A stretch of DNA of 64,000 nt. Origin: Alistipes senegalensis JC50. Its GTDB lineage: Bacteria > Bacteroidota > Bacteroidia > Bacteroidales > Rikenellaceae. The stretch covers positions 2,666,001-2,730,000 of the forward strand of contig NZ_CP102252.1 in NCBI RefSeq assembly GCF_025145645.1, read 5' to 3'. The stretch's first letter is position 1, and each line of letters opens with the position of its first letter. The translations under genes were made by a program, and so were the position numbers. This document shows positions 1 through 9,845 of the stretch, piece by piece. A model generated the notes under the pieces. It was given only the letters and a program-made list of their open reading frames with translations. It was not told where the DNA came from and ran no database searches.

Positions 1-647
1 TCCTTGCCCACGGAGCGGAGGTATTCGTTGGCGCGCGAGAAGTGGCGGCAGCCGAAGAATCCCCGGTAGACCGACAGCGGCGAGGGGTGCACGGCCTTGA
101 GGATCAGATTCTGCCCGGGATCGGCGATGGCGCCTTTCCGCTGGGCGTAGCTGCCCCAGAGCATGTAGACGATGTGCTGTTTGCGTTCGGCGATGGCGCG
201 GACCACGGCGTCGGTGAAGGTCTCCCAGCCGTGCCCGGCATGCGAGGCCGCCTCGTGGGCGCGGACCGTCAGCACGGCGTTGAGCAGCAGCACCCCCTGC
301 TCGGCCCAGCGGTCGAGGTTGCCTGTCGGGGGGATGGGCGTGCCGGTGTCGTCGGCGACCTCCTTGAAGATGTTTTGCAGCGAGGGCGGGAAGGGAACGC
401 CGTCGGCGACCGAGAAACAGAGTCCGTTGGCCTGTCCGGGACCGTGATAGGGGTCCTGGCCGATGACGACCACTTTCAGCTTTTCGAACGGGCATTTGTC
501 GAAGGCCCGGAAAATGTTGCTGCCGCGGGGAAAGATGCGCCGCGAGGCGTACTCCTGCCGCACGAACTCCGTGAGGGCGGCGAAATAGGGTTTCTCGAAT
601 TCGGGGGCGAGGATCTCTTTCCAGTCGGGTGCGATCTTTACATCCAT
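1..647 (-). CDS. ung: Uracil-DNA glycosylase (3' end cut by window)
   Basis: Family 1 uracil-DNA glycosylase, which removes uracil from DNA at the first step of base excision repair. About 215 residues are visible. The water-activating motif GQDPYHG is at residues 63-69 and the DNA-intercalating motif HPSPLS at 187-192, with the usual RGFFGCRHFS stretch after it. The start is the ATG at 645-647. The reading frame runs off the left edge, so only the last few residues of a protein usually about 220 long are missing. It lies 38 bases after trmB and is probably the last gene of a leftward ricT-gldH-trmB-ung operon. Confidence 0.96.
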   Translation of the reverse strand, partial: MDVKIAPDWKEILAPEFEKPYFAALTEFVRQEYASRRIFPRGSNIFRAFDKCPFEKLKVVVIGQDPYHGPGQANGLCFSVADGVPFPPSLQNIFKEVADDTGTPIPPTGNLDRWAEQGVLLLNAVLTVRAHEAASHAGHGWETFTDAVVRAIAERKQHIVYMLWGSYAQRKGAIADPGQNLILKAVHPSPLSVYRGFFGCRHFSRANEYLRSVGK

Positions 648-685
648 GATATTTCGGAATATGAGTTGTTTTCGTTTGCGCAGGA

Positions 686-1435
686 TTACCGGAGCTGCCG
701 TTCGGCTTCGCTGTCCTTTTCCGTTTCGTCGTCTCCCTCCCAGTCGAACCACGGGAAATCGCGGCGGTCGCCGAGCGAGAAGCGGGTGTAGGTGATCGGA
801 AGCCCCATGCCGAGGAACCGCTCCTCGTAGGCGGTCTTGATCGAGAGCACCTCGTCGGCGCGGCCCGTGCTGTAGATGTCCGGTTCGGAGACCTCGCAGG
901 GAAGCCCGAAGCGGCGGATCACCTCGGCGGTGTAGGCGTAGAGGTGTTTGGAGTCGGTTTTGAGGTTGATGGCTCCGCCCGCCTGGAGCAGTCCGGCGTA
1001 GTAGGCCAGATAGACGGGCGAGGTGAGCCGCTTGCGGGCCCGGCGCGTCTTGAGCTGCGGATCGGGGAAGGTGATCCAGATCTCGGCGACCTCGCCTTCG
1101 GCGAACAGCGCGTTGATGAACTCGATGCGGGTGCGCAGGAAGCCCACGTTGGGCATCTTGCGGTCGGTGGCGGTGCGGGCGCCCCGCCACATGCGGGCCC
1201 CCTTGATGTCGATGCCGATGTAGTTGCGCATCGGGTCGCGTTCGGCCAGCGCCACGGTGTATTCGCCCTTGCCGCACCCCAGTTCCAGCACGATGGGGTT
1301 GTCGTTGCGGAAGAAGTCGCGGTGCCAATTCCCTTTCAGCGGGTGGTCGCGGCGGAACACCTCGTCGAATTCGGGTTGTACGAAACATTCGAAACCGAGG
1401 TTCTCGCGGAACCTCCGGAGCTTGTCTTTGCCCAT
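686..1435 (-). CDS. trmB: tRNA (guanine-N7-)-methyltransferase
   Basis: TrmB makes 7-methylguanosine at position 46 of tRNA, using S-adenosylmethionine. The 249-residue protein has the SAM-binding motif ELGCGKGEYT at residues 51-60, the acidic stretch NYIGIDIKG around 71-79, and the family signature FPDPQLKTRRARKRL beginning near residue 123. The acidic C-terminal tail (DDETEKDSEAE) is dispensable-looking. The gene begins 9 bases after gldH ends, which supports cotranscription with ricT and gldH; no separate promoter was seen. Confidence 0.95.
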   Translation of the reverse strand: MGKDKLRRFRENLGFECFVQPEFDEVFRRDHPLKGNWHRDFFRNDNPIVLELGCGKGEYTVALAERDPMRNYIGIDIKGARMWRGARTATDRKMPNVGFLRTRIEFINALFAEGEVAEIWITFPDPQLKTRRARKRLTSPVYLAYYAGLLQAGGAINLKTDSKHLYAYTAEVIRRFGLPCEVSEPDIYSTGRADEVLSIKTAYEERFLGMGLPITYTRFSLGDRRDFPWFDWEGDDETEKDSEAERQLR

Positions 1436-1444
1436 ATTGCGTAT

Positions 1445-1888
1445 CTATTCGCTCTTTGTCAGGTTAATGCCCACGGCTTCGACCCCGCGGACAGGGTGTG
1501 TCGGCGTGAGGATGCAGTGGTAGTCGCCCTGCTGCGCGAACCGCATGCGGATGCGGTAGGGGACGACTATTTCGCGCATCAGCGGTGTCGGGCGGCTCTC
1601 TCCGCGGGGGATGACCAGCCGGAAAGGCTCCTCGAAGCGGAGCGAATCGGGCGTCACGGTGGCGATGCGGAGCGTCAGCGTATCTTCGGCGAAGCGGTCG
1701 TTGCAGCGCAGGAACACCTCCGCGTCGCGCAGGGTCACGGTGTCGGCGTTCGGCAGAAGGATTTCGGCGCCCAGCTCCCAGCGGAACGGATCGACATCCG
1801 TGGCCGCCGACTGGTGGGGCGAAACGCACCCTCCGGCCAGCAGCGCGGCCGTCGCGGCCGCGGCGATATGCCGTGCCGAAGCCCTCAC
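1445..1888 (-). CDS. gldH: GldH-type gliding-motility lipoprotein
   Basis: A 147-residue lipoprotein. The N-terminus has a hydrophobic segment ending in the lipobox LAGGC (Cys21), so it should be lipid-anchored in the envelope. The rest is a soluble beta-rich domain with no catalytic motif visible. GldH belongs to the gliding and type IX secretion accessory set of Bacteroidota, but close relatives occur in non-gliding gut species, so motility should not be inferred. The assignment rests on size, lipobox and its place directly after the ricT/PSP1 gene, an arrangement I recall from the phylum; sequence divergence in GldH is high. Confidence 0.75.
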   Translation of the reverse strand: MRASARHIAAAATAALLAGGCVSPHQSAATDVDPFRWELGAEILLPNADTVTLRDAEVFLRCNDRFAEDTLTLRIATVTPDSLRFEEPFRLVIPRGESRPTPLMREIVVPYRIRMRFAQQGDYHCILTPTHPVRGVEAVGINLTKSE

Positions 1889-1892
1889 GCGC

Positions 1893-3344
1893 CTATTGGT
1901 TTTGGGGCGATCCGCCGTTGTTGCCGCCGTTCCCGCCGTTGTTCCCGTTATTGCCGCCTCCGTTGCCTCCGTTGCCGCGGCGGCGCCGGTTGTTGCGGTT
2001 CCGGTTGCCGTTGTTCTCGCGGGGAGCGTTGCCGCCGCCCTCGGAATTGTTGTTGCGCGGCCGTTCGCCGCCGTTGTTCGGACGCTGCTGACGCCGCTGT
2101 TCGGGGCGTCCCTGCTGGCCCTCGCGGGGCGTGCGGGCCTCTCCCGAAGCCTCCCGGCGTTCGTTTCCGCCGCCGTTCTGCTGCGGACGGTCGCCGCCGC
2201 GGCCCTTGTTGTTGCGGCCTCCGCGCTTGTTGCGGCGCTTGGCCTGGTCGAAGCGGGTGATGCTGTCCTCCTCGGAACGGTAGGTCGGCTCCTCGACCGT
2301 CGGGCGGATGTCGTCGGCGTGTTGCAGCTGCTCGACCTTCTTGCCCTGACGGTTCAGCGCCAGAATCTCCCGCACGCGCGATACGGGCAGCGTGACGACG
2401 TTGGCCATCGTGTCTTTCGACGACGAGAAGGTCATCGTGCCGGCCAGTACGTCGCTCTTGACGAGGAACCACTCCCCTTCGACGGCCTGCAACGGCTCGC
2501 GCAGCCGCGGGAACTCCTTGCGGGCATCGACGTAGGTGTCGTATTCGTACATCATGCAGCATTTGAGCTTCGAGCACTGCCCGGCCAGCTTCTGGGGATT
2601 GAGCGAGATGTCCTGCACGCGCGCGGCGCCCGTGGTGACGCTCGAAAAACTCGACATCCACGACGCGCAGCACAGTTCGCGGCCGCAGGCGCCCAGTCCG
2701 CCGATGCGTCCGGCCTCCTGGCGGGCGCCGATCTGCTTCATCTCGATGCGGATGTGGAACCGCTCGGCGAAGACCTTGATCAGCTCGCGGAAATCGACGC
2801 GCTCGTCGGCGATGTAGTAGAAGATGGCCTTGATCTTGTCGCCCTGATACTCCACGTCGCCGATCTTCATATTCAGTCCCATGTCGGCGGCGATCTGGCG
2901 CGAGGCGATCATCGTTTCGTGCTCCAGGGCGATGGCCTCCTGCCACTTTTCGATGTCGTAGGGCTTGGCCTTGCGGTAGATCTTGCGGTATTCGCCGTTG
3001 AAGGGGTTGAAGCCCGTGCGGCGCATCTGCCGCGCCACGAGGTCGCCCGTGAGCGACACGATGCCGATGTCGTGGCCCGGCGATGCCTCGACGGCCACGA
3101 TGTCGCCCCGTTTGAGGGGCAGTTTGTTGACATTCTGGTAGAACGAGCGGCGGGTGTTCTTGAAGCGCACCTCGACGATGTCGGTCGGCACGTTGACCGG
3201 ATACTCGTCGAGCCAGGGGGTTTCGTGGAGCTTGAAGCAGCCGTCGCAGAGCCTGGCCTCGCTCTCCGAGCCGCAGTCGCAGAAGGCGCATCCGCGGCCC
3301 ACTTCGGGTTTGCAGGCGCCTGTATGTTGTTTTTCGCTATCCAT
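1893..3344 (-). CDS. ricT: PSP1/RicT-family protein with Asn/Arg-rich tail
   Basis: A 483-residue PSP1-domain protein related to RicT (YaaT) of Firmicutes, which acts in RNA processing and regulatory complexes. Residues about 1-45 form a Cys-rich segment (CAFCDCG, CDGC). The PSP1 core holds the family hallmarks GLGACGRELCCASW and CSKLKCCMMYE. From about residue 380 to the end the protein is low-complexity and rich in Asn, Gly and Arg, a composition common in RNA-binding tails. It heads the leftward operon with gldH 4 bases downstream. A -7-like box TATCTTTA (3363-3370, reverse strand) lies just upstream. The function in this phylum is unknown to me. Confidence 0.85.
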   Translation of the reverse strand: MDSEKQHTGACKPEVGRGCAFCDCGSESEARLCDGCFKLHETPWLDEYPVNVPTDIVEVRFKNTRRSFYQNVNKLPLKRGDIVAVEASPGHDIGIVSLTGDLVARQMRRTGFNPFNGEYRKIYRKAKPYDIEKWQEAIALEHETMIASRQIAADMGLNMKIGDVEYQGDKIKAIFYYIADERVDFRELIKVFAERFHIRIEMKQIGARQEAGRIGGLGACGRELCCASWMSSFSSVTTGAARVQDISLNPQKLAGQCSKLKCCMMYEYDTYVDARKEFPRLREPLQAVEGEWFLVKSDVLAGTMTFSSSKDTMANVVTLPVSRVREILALNRQGKKVEQLQHADDIRPTVEEPTYRSEEDSITRFDQAKRRNKRGGRNNKGRGGDRPQQNGGGNERREASGEARTPREGQQGRPEQRRQQRPNNGGERPRNNNSEGGGNAPRENNGNRNRNNRRRRGNGGNGGGNNGNNGGNGGNNGGSPQNQ

Positions 3345-3390
3345 TGACGGGTATAATTTGCGTAAAGATACGAATAATCAATTAAAAGTT

Positions 3391-3471
3391 AAAAATTAAA
3401 AATTAAAAATCGAGAGGATTGCCATTCGAAATATCCCCGAAGATGCCCGCCCCGATTTTTAATTCTTAATT
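3391..3471. repeat. AT-rich inverted repeat, copy 1
   Basis: Left arm 3391-3412 (AAAATTAAAAATTAAAAATC type) and right arm 3453-3471 (CGATTTTTAATTCTTAATT) are inverted copies around a GC-richer centre. The right arm contains the stop codon of the MATE gene that ends at 3466. Similar elements occur near 27710-27800 and 54809-54968. Confidence 0.7.
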
Positions 3472-4827
3472 GCCGCTTGCATACAAGCGGCGAATGCTGC
3501 GGCGGATGCGCAGGATCATCATCACGGCGGCGGCCGAGAGTCCGAACGAGAAGCCCAGGAAGAGCCCCGAAGGGCCCATGCCCATCGTGAAGCCGAAGAG
3601 GTAGCCCACCGGGAGGTTCAGCAGCCAGTACGACACGAAGGCGATCGGCATGATGATCTTCACGTCCTGAATACCCCGCAGAATGCCGACCGAGACGTTC
3701 TGGATGCCGTCCGAAAGCTGGTACAGCGCGGCGAAGACCATCAGCTGCGAGGCGATGGCGATCACCTCGGCGTTGGTGGTGAAGAGCGTCGGGATGACGT
3801 TGCGCATCGTGATGAAGACGATGGCCGCGAAGGCGTTCCACGCCAGCACGAGGTGGTACGACGCTTTGGCCGCCAGCGACAGTTCGCCGATGTTGCGCGC
3901 TCCGTAGCAGTGCGACACGCGGATGGTGGTGGCCGCGCCGATCGACATGACGATCATAAAGGCGCAGTTGCCGATGGTCGTGGCGATCTGGTTGGCGCTC
4001 ATGGTCTCCTTGTTGAACCACCCCATCATGATCCCCGTGCCGACGAAGGCCGAGGCTTCGAGGAACATTTGCAGCGAGATCGGAAGCCCCATGTGCAGCA
4101 GCCGTTTGACCGTGGCCCACGAGTAGTTGCGGGGCGAGAATCCGTCGAGGTAAGCGCGGTATTTGTGGCGGCTGTAAAAGTAGCCGATCATCCCGATCGG
4201 GGCGATGATGCGCGACAGCAGCGTGCCGAGGCCCGCGCCTTCGGCGCCCATCTCGGGGAATCCGTAGCGGCCGTAGATGAAGACCCAGTTGAAGCCGATG
4301 TTGGCCAGGTTGGCGACGATCGTGACCGCCATTTCGACCTTCGTGTTGCCCACGCCTTCGAGGAACTGTTTGAAGGTGAAGAACAGCATGATGAAAGGCA
4401 TGCTGTAAACCAGCATCTTGTAGTAGGGGATGGCCATATCGACCACTTCGGCGGGTTGGCCGAGATGATAGAGCAGCGGGATGGCGGCATACTGCACGAC
4501 GGCCATCGTCAGGCCGAGCAGTCCGTAGAAGAGGATGCCGTTTTGCAGCAGGCCCGCCGATTTTTCGCGGTCGCCCTGGGCGTAGAGTTCGCCCACGAGG
4601 GGCGTCATGCCGAGTGCGATGCCGACGGCGGCGATGAAGAGGATGAAGAAGACCGCGCCGCCGAACGACACGGCAGCCAGCGGCGTGGGGTCGTCTCCGC
4701 CGTAACGGCCGACCATGAGGTTGTCGGCGAACTGCGTCAGGATCTGGCCCAGCTGCGTGAGCACCACGGGCAGCGCCAGCCGCAGGTTGGCCTTGTATTG
4801 GTCTTTGTATGTTGCGAATTTGTACAT
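3466..4827 (-). CDS. MATE family multidrug efflux transporter
   Basis: A 453-residue membrane protein with about twelve hydrophobic segments in the MATE arrangement. It should export drugs or metabolites by Na+ or H+ antiport. Recognisable family stretches are LPVVLTQLGQILTQFADNLM near the N-terminus and MGLPISLQMFLEASAF at the start of the second half. The reading frame is open further upstream, but I chose the ATG at 4825-4827 (MYKFATYKDQ). A TACCTTTG -7 box at 4835-4842 places the transcription start at or next to this codon, so the mRNA would be leaderless. The stop codon lies inside the right arm of an AT-rich inverted repeat. Confidence 0.92.
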   Translation of the reverse strand: MYKFATYKDQYKANLRLALPVVLTQLGQILTQFADNLMVGRYGGDDPTPLAAVSFGGAVFFILFIAAVGIALGMTPLVGELYAQGDREKSAGLLQNGILFYGLLGLTMAVVQYAAIPLLYHLGQPAEVVDMAIPYYKMLVYSMPFIMLFFTFKQFLEGVGNTKVEMAVTIVANLANIGFNWVFIYGRYGFPEMGAEGAGLGTLLSRIIAPIGMIGYFYSRHKYRAYLDGFSPRNYSWATVKRLLHMGLPISLQMFLEASAFVGTGIMMGWFNKETMSANQIATTIGNCAFMIVMSIGAATTIRVSHCYGARNIGELSLAAKASYHLVLAWNAFAAIVFITMRNVIPTLFTTNAEVIAIASQLMVFAALYQLSDGIQNVSVGILRGIQDVKIIMPIAFVSYWLLNLPVGYLFGFTMGMGPSGLFLGFSFGLSAAAVMMILRIRRSIRRLYASGN

Positions 4828-5367
4828 AGGTGCGCAAAGGTACGAATAATCTCTGGGAAAAGAGAAGAAAGGTTTGTGCGGATTTTTCCAAGTTGAAATA
4901 ACATAGTTCCTGGTCAATATTGACTTTCGGGGATTTTTTGCTGAAATTTGTGGGAGCAATACCCCAAAAGAGCGTTGTATTCTGCAAAACATTTTCTATC
5001 TTTGTCTTGCTGTCCGGATGGGCAGCGACATATTGTTGGCAGAAGTGTTTCGCTTTTATTCTTGAATGGAAATCTGGAAAATTTCACGTGAACAAGAATA
5101 AGCAATACAAACACTCATCGCCGTGTATAGTTATATCATTCTCGATATACTGTCCGGTGTGGGGTATTGTTTATTTGTTCACGGGTATTCCAGAACCTCC
5201 ATTCAGATAAACGAACGACTCCACACTTCTTTTTTGACAACCGCCATATAGGAGCCGAGTGGCGCATATCTCAGTGCTTATGGAAAATAATTGAATTGGC
5301 AATAATTGTGGAAATAGATTCCTGTAATATTAGTGATAAATATTTGTAAATTAATAAAATATAAATT
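4828..5367. other. AT-rich stretch without a supported gene
   Basis: 540 bases between the MATE start and the lipoprotein gene. Apart from the MATE promoter, base composition drops sharply compared with neighbouring genes. Several short open frames exist on both strands, but none has a recognisable domain, a conserved start context or bias like the neighbours. A weak -7-like box (AATATTTG, 5339-5346) may serve the downstream lipoprotein. Confidence 0.5.
4835..4842 (-). promoter_or_regulatory. -7 box of MATE gene
   Basis: TACCTTTG on the reverse strand matches TAnnTTTG. A start about 7 bases downstream falls at the ATG (4827), which implies a leaderless transcript. Confidence 0.6.
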
Positions 5368-6201
5368 ATGAAACAGTATAGGGTAATTGGGGCGTCGATA
5401 TTTTTTTGTCTTTCATTTTTGGGGTGTAAAAATTACGAAAACCAAAAGGATAAAATGATACGATTCGTATGCGATTACAAAGCAATGCAAATCGAAAACG
5501 GAAACGTGGACTATGAGAATCTGTGTGATTTAAACCGGATTTTATCCCGATTCAGGGATACCATGCAGATGAGTTTAATCGAATATTGTTCGCAGAAAAG
5601 AGAGCAGAGCGAACGGGACTTAAAGTTGTCACAGCAGATACGCTTGAGTGAATATGACCTTATGACAGGGTCATCCAGAGCGGCTCTTGATAAAATGAAG
5701 CCGATGAATTATTATGAACAAGATTTGAAAAAATTGAAATCTATCCTAATGAAAACAGATTCATTGGCACTCAACTCGGACATGTATGCGAAAACGATCT
5801 CCGGGTATTTTACAATGGCATTGAGTAAATTAAAAAAGAAGAACAAGGCCGATGCCGATTTTATGGGGCTTCTTCTCTTTTTTGCAGGGAACTCTCAAAT
5901 TATTTCGGACAAATACGAGATCGTTTATAATGCGTATTATGATGCGGTCCGATTTTTAATAACCGAACCGGAGTTTTGGATTTCAGATTATTGTAATATC
6001 GTGTTGAAAACGATAAAGGCATTTTCGGCGAAATTGGAGGCGGATGAATTTTATTCGATTTATATGGATATGGTAAACCATACTGCGGCTGACTATCTTG
6101 GTCCCGATCTTGTTGATATTATAAATACATACACTCGGTATGCGTATGTTACGGATAAGGAAACTGAATTTGAAAAATATTTGGCAATTTCATTGGAATA
6201 A
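5368..6201 (+). CDS. Unknown low-GC lipoprotein
   Basis: I do not recognise this 277-residue protein. The N-terminus (KQYRVIGASIFFCLSFLGC) is a signal peptide with lipobox, Cys20 being the predicted lipidated residue, so it should sit in the cell envelope. The mature part is mostly charged and helical-looking, with Lys/Glu/Asp-rich stretches (KKLKSILMKTD, LSKLKKKNKADAD) and many aromatic residues near the C-terminus. No catalytic motif is visible. Codons are A/T-ending, unlike almost every gene around it, which suggests recent acquisition. A 67-residue protein follows 27 bases downstream and probably shares its transcript. Confidence 0.7.
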   Translation: MKQYRVIGASIFFCLSFLGCKNYENQKDKMIRFVCDYKAMQIENGNVDYENLCDLNRILSRFRDTMQMSLIEYCSQKREQSERDLKLSQQIRLSEYDLMTGSSRAALDKMKPMNYYEQDLKKLKSILMKTDSLALNSDMYAKTISGYFTMALSKLKKKNKADADFMGLLLFFAGNSQIISDKYEIVYNAYYDAVRFLITEPEFWISDYCNIVLKTIKAFSAKLEADEFYSIYMDMVNHTAADYLGPDLVDIINTYTRYAYVTDKETEFEKYLAISLE

Positions 6202-6228
6202 CGATCATACATTTAAAAATTGAAAACT

Positions 6229-6432
6229 ATGGCTGGAAATTTATGGAAAATGACAGCGATCAAAAATGCTGGAAAACTGACGAAGGGAATGAGCGTCGAG
6301 ATTCTTGTAACCGGAACATCAGCAAAACCGAGTGTAAAACAAATTATCGAGGCAATCGAAGACAAATACGGCGTAACCGTATCGAGTTGTCATTGTGGAT
6401 ATGCTAATTTTGAGATTGAGAAATTGAATTGA
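6229..6432 (+). CDS. Small unknown protein (67 aa)
   Basis: A 67-residue protein from the ATG at 6229-6231; an in-frame TTG nine bases upstream is a less likely start. The core reads GKLTKGMSVEILVTGTSA, followed by a segment with IIEAIEDKYGV and a short Cys/His cluster (CHCG). The KGMSVE and YG pattern reminds me of small Bacteroidota proteins of unknown function (DUF6140-like), but this is recollection only. It has no signal peptide or membrane segment, so it should be cytoplasmic, unlike the lipoprotein before it. It shares that gene's low-GC composition and ends just before a strong hairpin. Confidence 0.65.
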   Translation: MAGNLWKMTAIKNAGKLTKGMSVEILVTGTSAKPSVKQIIEAIEDKYGVTVSSCHCGYANFEIEKLN

Positions 6433-6438
6433 ACCGAT

Positions 6439-6494
6439 AGCTGTTTATGTAATAAGGGAGAACCGCACGGTCCTCCCTTATTACATAAACAGCT
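6439..6494. terminator. Long perfect inverted repeat between convergent genes
   Basis: Two 22-base arms (6439-6460 and 6473-6494) are exact reverse complements around a 12-base loop, which itself can add a short accg/cggt helix. The repeat sits between the rightward small gene and the leftward clpC, 8 bases from the clpC stop. It most likely ends both transcripts. Confidence 0.85.
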
Positions 6495-6502
6495 GTTTGG
6501 TT

Positions 6503-8956
<2,454 letters not shown>

Positions 8957-9349
8957 GTTGCGTCGTCGTTAGTGAATTCGCTATACTAACGGCGAGGCGT
9001 ATATGATTATTGTAAGATCGTTTTTGTTTAGCAGCTGAACCATGCCTGTTGATTATTAACTGGTTCCGTGTGCCGAGTCCGTTTCGGTCCGATCCTGAGG
9101 CTTGGGACTACGGGCTGTTTATCAGTCGGTTGCGGGCGGTATTGGTTTTTCGATGGGCGGAATCGTGCAGTCAGGTCCGTTTTGTGGGGTGCCCCGGCGG
9201 AATGCACCGTTTATTTCTCTGACTACCAGCAAAGTCTGTCCGAGATACGTTCCCGGCTTTTTTTGATATATAAATTGCATTCAGGTAGGAAGGTGGCTGA
9301 AAAAGCCGGGGTGAGTTAGCTCTTTTGGCTCGGGGTAAGTCCGATTTTT
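8957..9349. other. Intergenic region upstream of clpC
   Basis: 393 bases between the clpC start and the phosphoesterase stop. It holds a small dyad CGTTAGT-N11-ACTAACG (8966-8990) close to the clpC start, and a pair of GGCTTTTT/AAAAAGCC stretches (near 9255 and 9299) that could pair as a hairpin. No TAnnTTTG box, tRNA or convincing coding frame was found. Confidence 0.4.
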
Positions 9350-9844
9350 CTATTTTCGCGGCCATTCGCCGACCTCCATGTCGCGCATGTCCGTACCGTC
9401 GATCACCAGCCTTACGGCGGTGCGGACCTTGTGGAATCCGAACTCCCCGGCGGCTCCGGGATTGACCGCCAGCAGGTCGTAGACGGGGTCGTAGGCCACC
9501 TTGAGTATATGGGAGTGCCCGGCGATGAAGAGCTTCGGGCGCACGGACTGGATCTTGGCGACGGCGCGCGGGTCGTAGCGGCGCGGATAGCCCCCGATGT
9601 GGGTCATCAGCACCCGGACGCCCTCGCATTCGAACGAGAGGAACTGGGGATAGACACGGCGGGTCAGTCCGCCGTCGATGTTGCCGCTGACGGCCCGGAG
9701 CGGTTTGAAGGCGGCGATCCGGTCGGCCAGTTCGATCGACCCGATGTCGCCCGCGTGCCAGAGTTCATCGACGTCCCGGAAGAAATTCATCAGGGTTTCG
9801 TCGAACGTGCCGTGGGTGTCGGACAGGATACCGATGCGCTTCAT
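9350..9844 (-). CDS. YfcE/MJ0936-family metallophosphoesterase
   Basis: A 164-residue calcineurin-like phosphoesterase. Metal-binding motifs are in order: DTHG near residue 9, GDIGS near 35, SGNID near 57, and GHSH followed by NPGAAG in the C-terminal third. These define the YfcE/MJ0936 group, which hydrolyses phosphodiesters with two metal ions; the cellular substrate is not known. The start is the ATG at 9842-9844. It begins one base after the rarA stop, so the two genes are almost surely cotranscribed. Confidence 0.9.
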   Translation of the reverse strand: MKRIGILSDTHGTFDETLMNFFRDVDELWHAGDIGSIELADRIAAFKPLRAVSGNIDGGLTRRVYPQFLSFECEGVRVLMTHIGGYPRRYDPRAVAKIQSVRPKLFIAGHSHILKVAYDPVYDLLAVNPGAAGEFGFHKVRTAVRLVIDGTDMRDMEVGEWPRK

Positions 9845-9845
9845 C

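Noticed and set aside
1611..3347. Rightward frames of 440-580 codons opposite gldH and ricT
   Set aside because: They are open because of GC-rich codon bias in the true genes; no domain or promoter fits them.
4920..5210. Short rightward frame (96 codons) in the AT-rich gap, and a leftward one at 4914-5114
   Set aside because: No recognisable domain, no promoter in position, and the two overlap each other; AT-rich spacer can give frames of this size only sometimes, so they are left unresolved and not called.
8966..8990. CIRCE/HrcA operator upstream of clpC
   Set aside because: The dyad CGTTAGT..ACTAACG does not match the CIRCE consensus (TTAGCACTC-N9-GAGTGCTAA).
9068..9319. Rightward 83-codon frame between clpC and the phosphoesterase
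   Set aside because: Cys/Arg/Trp-rich composition, no start context and no family resemblance.
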